Source: Gnetum montanum
Lineage: Eukaryota > Streptophyta > Gnetopsida > Gnetales > Gnetaceae
Assembly: GCA_015680685.1 (NCBI GenBank)
Contig: MNCI01034026.1
Coordinates: 374,357-429,264, forward strand
Direction of reading: 5' to 3'
DNA: 54,908 bases
The position numbers were made by a program, and so were the translations under genes. The notes beneath the pieces were generated by a model. It saw only the letters and a program-made list of their open reading frames with translations. It did not search any database and was not told the DNA's origin. Shown piece after piece: positions 10,218 to 20,098 of this stretch. Positions within the stretch are counted from its first letter, which is position 1. Each line of letters begins with the position of its first letter.

Positions 10218-10350
10218 CTTGGCCAATTAGTTAGCTTGCACTCACATGCATGAAAGGTACTATGCTCAATGCCCCATACTAACATCCTATGCCAACCTAG
10301 GGGCATTGTTCTAGGCATATTACTATTATCACCTTGCTCTAAAAAAAAGA
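10218..10350 (+). mobile_element. SINE-like copy 2
   Basis: GGCCAATTAGTTAGCTTGCA to GGGGCATTGTTCTAGGCATA matches the block order of the copy at 9,412 (TTAGCTT, ATCAACATC/CTAACATCC, CCAACCTAG/CTAACCTAG, TCCAGGCAT/TCTAGGCAT). It ends in CTCTAAAAAAAAG, a possible oligo-A tail. The two copies bracket the RTE fragment. The open frames here on both strands are not convincing genes. Confidence 0.4.
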
Positions 10351-12660
10351 GCAAATTTAAACTAAAGAAACTTAAGCTAAAAGATATTCCCAATGTACTA
10401 GGCATAACTCTTAGAAATAATTATAATATCAAACATTTCCAAAACAAATTTGGATTGGTACATAGAAAATTAGTGATAAAATTGAAAAAATGATGATTAA
10501 CAAGATTGCTAATAAAGAAGACAAGAACAAATGGAATCCCAATTTTTTCTTAACTTTAATTAAAAAAATCAAAAAACTTAACAATTTTATTTTAATTAGT
10601 TTTCCTTTTGTATCTTCCTTTTGAACTTGAAACACACTTCAAGCAATGAGAATATACAATATTTTGTCATTGTTCATTATGGTAGATTCAACCAATCTAT
10701 ATTCAAGGGCATTTCCATGTGGTAAAAACTTCATCTGAAGCTTTCACATGTTGTAATTCAAGTTATTTACAACTTTCCTTTCTAGCAGTGATACATACAT
10801 TCTCACGCTTGTCGTGGTTGTGTAGAATTCGTTTTGACAACATTTTAGAGCCACAAATTTTCATGTAGATTATTTACCATCAAGCTTCGATGCCATATAA
10901 AGTTTTCAAGTTCTTGATGAAGCAAAAACTTGTGAAGGAAAACAAAACAAAATGACAAGAAAAGAAAAGACAACAATAAGAAGAAGAACATTATGAGCTT
11001 AATTCAATTAGAAAGAAAAACTTATTAATTGATAATTCTAACTAAGTTAAGGATCCTTGTTTAAGTGATGTGAAACATTAGAAGTGAAATGACATGCAAC
11101 TGTAGATAACTAAATTCTTTAAATATAGAAATTAATTAAGATTTATCAGTAAATTATGTCATGCACTATGAAGAATAATCATACTATGATGATCGAGAAA
11201 CTAAATAATGATAATAAAGAAATAACATACGATGAAATTAATCATGTGATTTTTCTCTAGTGGATCATATCTTTTTTCAGTGGATCTGATTTCTCTCCCT
11301 TCGAATTTTTCTAGTAGATCTAATTTCTCTAGAATTCTCATATAAGAAATTCTAAATTACTTTCAATCTCTTCAATTCATATTAAAATTTTTGCTTATTC
11401 TATTGATGTGAAAATTTTTGTTGATTCTAAGAATTTAGATTTATAAGCTGGTAAGCAAAATTTTATGATACATTCTTTTAGTGATGTTGATACAACTAAG
11501 ACATTTGATTTTTCTTCCTAATGATATATACAAGTCATTAGTTACTGATGTTAAATCACGATATGTGTAAAAGTTTTTCTTTACAATTAAATGATGTAAT
11601 GCAAAAGTACAACATTCATGTCATTTATGCTAAATAGATATTATTCTTATTTTTTTATACTTTTTAAGCTAACTAGGATTTGATGGTGCAACATGTTCTA
11701 GATATAGGATCATTTATTCATAAGCATATAATACTAAATTTTAATTTACAATATAATGAATATTCTAAACATCCATGTTTTGTTGAGTTATTTAATCTTC
11801 TACTAATTTTTCAAAAAGTTAAGTAAGAAATTATTAGTATTCTTGGTTCTATTAAGCATATGGAATTTACTTTCCATAGACATTTTTTTTGTTGAAATTA
11901 ATCTTCTTAATGATAATAAGGCATTAGTTTTATAAGTAGGAGGGAAGACTTATATTTAGTTAATTCTTACAACTTTTGTCATTATTATTTAATGCTTATT
12001 GTTTTCTACTTAAGAAAAAATGTTGAGGAATAGAAGAAATGTATAAAAGTTGGAAAAGAGAAAATAATATGAAGCTAAAGATACAAAAAATCAAGTTAAT
12101 GTTAATAATAAGAATGATCAAATGACAATGAGAAAATCAGAGAAGATGAAAGCTTCTATGAATAAATTTACTTTTGCTATAGAAAATATTGATTAGTTCA
12201 AACATATAGCTAGTAAGATAACTTTTTCTTCATCTAATAAGAATACTATTAACTCAAAGATTAAAACTTATGGTAATAAATAGACTATAGCTAATGGTAA
12301 AAGTTCTCAACATCAGGTCAATCATGATAGATAATATGTGCCATGATTTTCTATTTGAATCTTTGTTTGTTACAAAAGTTGGTATTTCATTAAATCTTTA
12401 TATTACTACCTCAAATCCTTTTATTATTTTAAGTTTAACTATAAATGTTGAAAGTGATATAAATGTTGTTAAAATTGATATTATCCTTCCTACTAATAAT
12501 TAATTTTATTTTCTTGATTTTTTAAAACATTAATTATAAGGTTTTATACCTCAGTAAATCTTCATAAAGTTGGAAAATTTTTCTTTCATGTTATTTTTGT
12601 TATTTTCTACTCAATGTTAAGCATGTGATATGCTTTGAATTTTTTGCTTATTATTGTTAT
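10351..12660. other. AT-rich region without recognised genes
   Basis: Strongly AT-rich with many stops in all frames. At about 11,640-11,880 and 12,060-12,500 the plus strand reads as lysine- and asparagine-rich broken frames that could be a decayed retroelement ORF, but no motif supports a family. No RNA gene or clear repeat was seen. Confidence 0.35.
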
Positions 12661-14839
12661 TATTTCTATGATCTAACACCCCTAACCAAATTCACTCAAC
12701 TTATTAACCAATTTAACTTTCTAACTATCCAAACAAACTTAAACTACTAAACTAATAAATTGATAGATAAGTGTTGCTAACACATACATGTATATTTCTC
12801 ATTTAGTAAATTATTTTGTCTAAATTCTTGTGTCTCAAGTCATAAGTGATAAGATGTTATTAATAAGTTATAATTAGAAAAACATTTTATCATGTACACA
12901 AATTTATTTAAACTAAATCAACTTTTAGGATCAAAACTTTGAATGTTAAGATATTGATGTTTGATCATAGCCAATAACTTGCTATACAAGCCAATAACTT
13001 GCTAAGGAATCATGCTAACTTATCATGTGTAGAATTGTGACACCTTACATGTTCAACCCAAGACAAACTTAGGAAGGAATTGAAATCTAGTAAATCATTG
13101 GAGTGATTATGCATCAAATTAAAGGTAGATCAAATAAACACAACGAAAAGGCATAAAATCACTATAGAAAATCTTAGATAAACTCAAAGACTAGAATGTG
13201 ATAAGTACACACCCAACTAGTGAACACACACACACACACATCTCCAAACATCTACATGCTAGTATAATACATGATATTAGTCAATACGTCCAATGCATAT
13301 GCCCTGTCTATATACATGTCATATAGACTTTGTAGAATATTGTAGTCATGGAATGTCTTGTTCAAAGTCATTAGCAAATAAATCAAAATCTCTCACAAAA
13401 ACATATAACATGAAAGATAAGAGCATAGGTCCAAATAATCCATCATTTTTCTCATGCTTGTTAATATTCTACGCTCTTAGCTCCATCACCTATATATAAA
13501 GGTGGTCAAAATGTGTAGTTTGATGCTATCTTTGAGGAGAGGTGTGGGATATACGAAGTAACTTGTAACATAGACAGTACATCTTATGCTATATTAGGTA
13601 CGTCATATCACATTATTGAATTACATATTTATAGCATCATCCATAATATCATCTTAAATGGCCAACATCTACAAGGTCATCCAGTCACTCATACATAGTC
13701 TAGCATAATGAAACAACATCATTGAACATCATATACCAATTTACATAAAATTAATACTAGTTCATATACATACATAACATGAGTAACTAGTGTTCCCAAG
13801 GGATTATTATCCCATAATACATAATCACATAATGACATAGCTCTTATTGCAGTTCACACATCCACACTCTATGTAAGAATGATATCATTAACATTAATAC
13901 TTAAATTACTATAAATGATTATAGGTGTTTTATTAGTTTTCCATTACTCATTCCATTATCGATGTTAGTTCCTATTGCCTCATCTATAGATCCAAGATAC
14001 TAACCTATTAGAGGGTAGATCCATGCATGTAACAATGCCTCAAGATCATGTACCAATCACAGGCCTAGCCTATACTCTTCCACTTTCAACATAAGGTTTG
14101 AGATAGAAGCCTTTTGATGCATGATAGAGGAGGCCATCCTAACTACTCCAAGAAGTCTCATTACAAACCAATCCATACCCTCATGTTAGATCCACCAACT
14201 CTATGGTTACAAGAAACCTATGCTAAGCATATCATCAATCATGTCATAGTCATAATTTATCAATCCTAAGTTGATGGGCATAAGCAACCAACACTACATG
14301 TGCCATCCCTATCATCAGTTATATCATATGCATCATACAAAAGATATAGCAAAGAACTCAATTTTAGTCCACACATAGCATCACATCATAAGCATACCAT
14401 TCTATAACACATCTCATTACATTATTTCAAATAAATTTTAACATATGTAACACACAACTCATTGCAAGTGCATAATAATGCCTTATATACAATCTTACTT
14501 AGTCTTCCAAATCTACTAATACAAATTATTTATATCCTTAAATAGAATTCATTTCTTTAGCCATGACCATGGTATGGTTGGTGCTTACCCCATTTTCTAT
14601 ACTTTTTAATGATATGTAACCTCTCCACAACTTATGATGGACTTGCATCCCATTGCTAGTCCATCGCTAGACAAGTGTAGCTCACATCTTCTTGGAAATA
14701 GTAAAAAACAAATTCACACAGGATAAATCATGACTCCATTGCATCTTAGCAGCAATTGATGTTTTGTATTCATCCACTATGACTTGGTCATCTATACTTT
14801 ACAATATTTCAAAGTATATTTTCTAAATATAATAGTTAA
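12661..14839. other. Possible decayed LTR sequence; left flank of E1
   Basis: ATCTAACACCCCTAACC at 12,671 resembles the TGTAACACCCC start of chromovirus LTRs, and the CAT-rich text at 13,600-14,600 is like such LTRs, but no partner copy, terminus or primer site was found. A short (CA)n run lies at about 13,228-13,240. No coding evidence. The last five bases (14,835-14,839, GTTAA) are the left target-site copy of E1. Confidence 0.3.
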
Positions 14840-15690
14840 TGATGAATCGTGATTCATTAGGCTCCGATATCGGACTCGTGATATCGCATACGCGATATCA
14901 TGACCTGGCTAGCAATATCAAATGCATGATATCGTGACTCCTATGTAGGCCTATAAATACACATGTAGGTGTAAGGAGTTGGAAGTTAGTTTTTAGAATC
15001 AGTTCATAGTTCATTTTAGAAGTTAGCTTTCATTTTATTTCTTCACAACCCTTTTCCCCCAGTGCATGCCCGTAGTGTGATGATTGTAATTGTATGACAC
15101 CTTTATTCGAGTGTGACATGCTTGGACATGCACATGACTAGAAATAAAGATTGAGATTACTTCATCATTGCAGCATTCACTTATTTTAATTATTTAATTG
15201 TTATTGCTATTTATTATTATTTTAGTTAATATCTCTTCACCCTAAACTCCTTAAATGTGGGATGAGTATGACTTAATCATGAGCATTCAAGTGTGACTAC
15301 TTGGTATCCTAGTAGTGTACCTAGGACATGCGCTTGGTAATCCTAGTAGTAGTCATACATAAGGTCCAAGATGTGTACGAATGATTAAGGGATGGATGCT
15401 CATCGCACTTAGGCTAGCTTAGACTCTCTCTCCCTTTTCCTCCTAGCTTAATTAAAGTTATTTTCTATTGCCTCTAGGAGTAGCACTAGTTTATGACTGC
15501 ATCATACACCCCACTCTAGACTAAACCATACATGAAAAAAAAATGCTAGTCTAGGTGGGAAGATAGCGAACTACGATCAACGAGTAACTATCTAGATACC
15601 ACAACTAGCCCATCTATAGAGTTTGACCAGATCATCTGTGAAATGCTCGTATTCGTATGGTTGAGTGTAGGGGTACCTTGCCACTCATCA
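14840..15690 (+). repeat. E1 5' LTR
   Basis: Starts TGATGAATCG and ends CCACTCATCA, so the ends form a 6-bp inverted repeat. It matches 23,086-23,950 along its whole length. U3 carries the GATATC palindromes (14,864-14,936). The TATA box TATAAATA is at 14,952-14,959, unusually close (about 110 bp) to the LTR start, so U3 is very short and R-U5 makes up most of the LTR. Confidence 0.95.
14864..14936 (+). promoter_or_regulatory. E1 LTR palindrome cluster upstream of TATA
   Basis: Three inverted repeats in a row: CCGATATCGG (14,864-14,873), arms TGATATCGC / GCGATATCA around ATAC (14,879-14,900), and CATGATATCGTG (14,925-14,936, near-palindromic). All centre on GATATC. They end 16 bp before the TATA box. 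The 3' LTR has the same block with several C-to-T / G-to-A changes. Probably dimeric factor sites or a regulatory hairpin; the role is inferred. Confidence 0.75.
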
Positions 15691-15691
15691 T

Positions 15692-15710
15692 TGGCATCGT
15701 TGCCTAGGAT
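15692..15710 (+). other. E1 primer-binding site, tRNA-Asp type
   Basis: TGGCATCGTTGCCTAGGAT directly follows the 5' LTR. The complement of the 3' end of plant tRNA-Asp (ending CAACGGCGCCA) is TGGCGCCGTTGCCGGGGAT; the differences lie at two adjacent positions on each side of CGTTGCC and are partly deamination-type. This primer is usual for Athila-type elements. Confidence 0.8.
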
Positions 15711-15856
15711 GGTGCTAGTTATTTAGATTAGTTATATCACACAAGATTTCTCTAACAAAGTATTCATGATATATCTCTTAGAAAATAAATTAATTTTAAT
15801 TAAGTCACACACGGTTCACAATAGTGTCTCTCTCACAAGACTCTAACAACACAACA

Positions 15857-18157
15857 ATGAGTAAGGCAATTCATTGGAGAACCAACAAATTATATGATGA
15901 TGAAGAGAAATTTTGGAGTACTCAACCTTATGTAGGAGTCCCCTACATTCATGAACACCCCAACAATACTCAAAGACTTTCATCATCCAACTCTGAAACC
16001 TCTAGTAAGGATGAGACATCCCATAGAATGAGGAGGCCTGAAAGGCCTAGGACCTTCTCAATAACTAACAACAGCTTATTTGGGGATGATTGGAAGACTT
16101 ACAAAAGTCATAATGAGTTTTACAGTTCCTTCTCTTTCTCTACTCCTTCAACATCAGATTGTGAGACGGATGATTATCTTTCAAGGGATCGGCATAGAAC
16201 TAAAAATCGAGCTCACAAAGAAAATCGAGAACACCAACGTGAACAAGGACAACACCATCCCAACACACAAAATCACAACCCACTTAGTGATGATGAACCC
16301 ATGTTGGCCACTAAGAGCCTAATTCCTATACAAGAGGTCATTCAAATATCTCGTAGGCATTGCAAGAAAATCTGTCTACCTAGGCTTGACTTAAACAACT
16401 TTCCTAAGTTTTTCAAAGGCTATGATTTAGATTCTCAACATCATCTACAAGCCTTCTACAATGCCTACATGTGGAAAAATATTGATAATGGGTGGAAAAA
16501 AATTAAGCTCTTTCCCATGAAACTTGTTGGCCAAGAAAAAGTATGGTACAGATCATTAAAACCAAAATCAATCCGTAGTTGGCCAACAATGGTAGAACTC
16601 TTTACTGAATGATATCAAACCTATGCTAGAGTGTTGGCCTTGAGGAGACAAATCCAAGAATGGAAACAAGAGTAACATGAACCCTTGTACATGGCCTTAG
16701 AAAGATATTATGCATTGTTAAACAACTATCCAGGCCATGGGTTCTCCGAGGAGAGACTAAAACCATATCATAGATGGGCTCCATAATGAAACAAAGGAAA
16801 CCCTAGGGATGTATGCCCGAGGTCAACTATATGAGCTACAAACCCATCAACTCCAAGAGCTTATTAAGCTAGTAGCAAAAGAAGAAGGAGAAATGGCTAA
16901 ATGGCATAATGTTAAAAGCTCTCAATGGGACCAAAATCTCAAATTAGCAAAGGTCTGTAACCATAAAGAGGAGAAATCAACTCACCTCTAGGAAGTGCAA
17001 CCATTTCTACCTTTGTCAATGCAACAATCACTAGATGAAATCATGGAAAATATTAATAAGATGACAAAGTGGGTGCACAGAAAATATGGAGAAGATGCTA
17101 ACAATAGTAGAGGAACAACTATGCCAAATCAAGAAATAGGATAGGACACCACGTAACAATCAGAACAAAGGGTAGAAGATAATAAGAATAAGAACTCAAC
17201 TACCAACTTCACATATCAATATAATGTTTTTCTGTATGATCACCACAAAGGCCAATGCCCAATTTTGTCACATTTACATGAGCATTGGGGAGGAATGTTA
17301 CATCCAGATTTTGTATAGAAATATTGGGTTCAACCACAGTGGAAAAAGCCCCAGCCATGGGGGAGGCTATAGCCAACCTAACCATATCCTTTGTATGTTC
17401 CAACACTAAATGCTTACTATGTTCAACACCCTATTTCTCCAACTAGATCATCATTCTCTACTTCACCTCATCATTATCATTCTCTAAAATACTATCCACT
17501 CATGCCCTCTCTGCTAAGGTTACCACCTCATGTACCTTACAAATTTCCTCAACAACAATATTCTCATCCTTCACCTCCTTCTACATTGCCACCAATTGTA
17601 CCAGAAGGTTTTGCACCACAGCACCAACCTCTTGATGCTACTTGTGCTACTACTATCAATAGTAGTGGAAGTACTCAAAAGTGCCCTTTCTTTAGGCATG
17701 GCCGTAGGAAGAAGTAGCATGATTCTGAACCCACTGCATCTTCCAACCCAACACAAGTTCCATGCTGTGATGCATCCTTCTCCTCGAACTCAACACCTCG
17801 TGTTACTTTATTAGGGCCACCAATCAATACTCCAACAACTATGTGGCCCAATGAATATAATGATAGAGGGGGACATATCGATCCTTGCATACCATCTTAT
17901 GGTCAAGGGTGCCATAGTGGGGTAGCTCCTTATCCCATGACCCTATCATATAACTTACCCCACTATGTCTATTACAGTCAAGTGTGTGAACCCCAATATG
18001 GGTACATTCCAACCACCACCTCAAAAGACACCCAGTGGTTGGGATATGATTGATCCCCAACATTTCCAATATGCATGGATCCACACATTCCATTTATTAA
18101 TTTTCGCCATGATCAAAGGTTTAGTTATGGGAGATATCCCCCATTCTAACAAGTAGA
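15857..18157 (+). pseudogene. gag: E1 gag
   Basis: I take the ATG at 15,857 (MSKAIHW); the open frame extends upstream to a GTG at 15,824. The N-terminal 160 residues are acidic/Ser-rich and then strongly His/Arg/Asn-rich. A capsid segment at 16,376-16,970 has PKFFKGYDLD, HLQAFYNAYMW, KIKLFPM, VWYRSL and LELIKLVAKEE-like stretches, matching Athila-type Gag and E2 Gag in the same order. A degenerate zinc-knuckle-like piece (YDHHKGQCP) is near 17,240. The C-terminal part (17,390-18,150) is Pro/Tyr/His-rich. In-frame stops, for example TGA at 16,610-16,612, and frameshifts break it. Gag would form the virus-like particle. The product would be about 760 residues. Confidence 0.85.
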
Positions 18158-19490
18158 ATTAACAAATATTTATCTTTTTCTTTAATTTTACAATTTTTTT
18201 CTAGTTTTTTCATTTTTCAACTTGTTGTTTTATTTTTTTGAAGGTAATATTATTGGTAAATAAAATACTCATGTGACCCATTGGTTGAGGTGTTGTTTTT
18301 TGCTATCAAGTCTTGAGTAACTAACTATTTGGATAGTGAGCCCATCACATCCACCCAACCATTCTATTAATAAGAGGTTCTACTCTGGGTATGATGATAT
18401 TCTTGACATCATTAAAACTCAAAGTAATTTTATGCTCATTATACCCAAAGTAAAGAAGGATGGACCAAGAGGAAATGACCAAGGTGTGACATCAAGGGGA
18501 CTTGTGGATTCTCTTTGGTGACATCCATGGGAGTTATCATGTAGCTTGGTTGTACTAAGATCCTTGTAGATCTAACGGAAAATGGGAGTAAGAGTAATAA
18601 AAAGGCACTCACTCAAGAAAACCAATGCTATTCTAGGGGGTCCCACTGGAAAGACATGCACACATGCCTGAAGGTAGGCAAATTCTCTAGATTACGCATC
18701 AAAAAGAAAAAGAAAAAATATATCAAGATCAAAGTGTTGCAAAGCAATTCCAAATCACTCCTCCCTTGAACAAAATGCCAAGTGATCATACACCTTGCTA
18801 TCATGGTGCTCTTATGGTTGTCCATCATTGGATGAAGCAATGTGATGTCACTGATTGGAGGAATGAACTTGGTCTTGATTTTGGAGTGACAGGTTAATGA
18901 CACATTAATCATGCCCTACACTCAAGATTCATTATGCCCTAGGTTAGTTACCCCATGTCCCAATCTCTGCAATCCCTTCTATAATTCATCTCATCTCGTT
19001 GCCCATGTATTGGTAACTTGTGTTTTGTGTAGCATTGAATTCATACCTCATCATGGTGGTATATACATGTGTGTGTTTTGTGGAACTAGTGTGGATTACA
19101 TTTGACCCTTCTAGTGCCCACAGACATTTAAGGTGTCATTATGCAAGGGCATTATAGGTTGGAACCTGCTTTGGGGAGGACCCACTTGCATAACCCTTGT
19201 AATCTACACTCATAACACATCACCATTACATCATTTTATACCCTCGAAGGATTACAATACTCTTTCCTTCATCATCCTTTTGGTTCAAACGTTCCTATGT
19301 ACCAAAACATGTCCTTTCTCCTCATCCAATTCATGCATTCCATTGTCAGATTATATACCATGATACTTTTTGTGCCTTCAGGACTATTTCATATTATCCT
19401 ATACCTTTTACACTAACTTCAAGTCCTTCATTTTTGAGTTTAGAATTTTAAAAATTTGTTAATTTTTCTAAGTACCCTACTTTAAATAGG
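18158..19490. other. E1 interior where pol would be expected; nothing recognised
   Basis: 1.3 kb with only short frames on both strands. The longest plus frames (18,911-19,105 and 19,133-19,363) carry no protease, RT or integrase motif. The sequence is not obviously similar to E2 pol. Probably 3' UTR of the gag transcript and the upstream part of the ORF2 promoter. Confidence 0.5.
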
Positions 19491-19625
19491 TTGTGATATT
19501 GCGTACGCAATATTGGGTCCGACGCGATGTCGGGGCCGCGCTATTGCATACGCGATATCACGTTTAACAAAATTATATATATGAAACCCCTGCGCATGTC
19601 AACATCATTTTCAACTATTCACGTG
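19491..19625 (+). promoter_or_regulatory. E1 internal promoter-like block with U3-type palindromes
   Basis: A perfect 18-bp palindrome ATATTGCGTACGCAATAT (19,496-19,513) is followed by a hairpin CCGAC/GTCGG (19,519-19,533). Next comes a near copy of the LTR palindrome: 19,541-19,560 matches LTR 14,881-14,900, sharing the GCATACGCGATATCA part. A TATA-like TATATATA (19,574-19,581) sits 14 bp further on, the same order and spacing logic as in the LTR. A G-box core CACGTG is at 19,620-19,625. ORF2 starts about 480 bp downstream. I infer a dedicated promoter for ORF2 derived from, or homogenised with, the LTR U3. Confidence 0.65.
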
Positions 19626-20037
19626 GGGAAGAATTTTTCAAATTTTCTTCTATGACTCACAACTTGCACACCCCTTGTTCCAATAGCCATAACTTGCTTG
19701 CTAGCACTCCGATTCTTATTCCGAAAGAACCTACTTGAACTTAGAGTGTTCAGCTTAGTCGTGGGAAAGGGGTATACTCCAAATTGTGCATAAATTTTTC
19801 ATAATTTCTCATCACTTGAAGGAAACTATAAAGGGTAATTGAAAAAAAATAACAAACAAAAAATGATGATAAACATGTGCCAAAAAAAATCTTATCTCCT
19901 GACCTACACTAGGAAATTAAATTTCAAAGCCATCTAATCAAATTAGGGGCCCAATATTAAAAATTTTATGGGAAATTTCCATAAGATTTTCTAACTTTAG
20001 ATCACACAAAATAATAAATTAATTCATTAAGGTAGAA

Positions 20038-20098
20038 GTAAGGTATAATTTAAATTTTGTAAATAACCCTACTAATGGTTGGCCTCGTGTGATTGTAG
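20038..20098 (+). other. Candidate 5' leader intron before E1 ORF2
   Basis: GTAAGG at 20,038 could be a 5' splice site. TACTAAT (20,059-20,066) resembles a branch site, and GTGTGATTGTAG ends at 20,098, immediately before ORF2. E2 has the matching TTGTGATTATAG directly before its ORF2 ATG, preceded by a similar TAAGGTAT stretch. Splice use is inferred. Confidence 0.4.

Noticed and set aside
10127-10493. Overlapping open frames on both strands around SINE-like copy 2
   Set aside because: Low complexity, span a repeat and its A-rich tail, no recognisable motif.
12661-14839. Chromovirus LTR around E1
   Set aside because: Only a CTAACACCCC word and a CAT-rich texture support it; no terminal repeat or partner seen, so listed only as a possibility.
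15824-15856. GTG as E1 gag start
   Set aside because: An in-frame ATG at 15,857 gives a Gag start comparable to E2 (MS...); GTG starts are not expected in plants.
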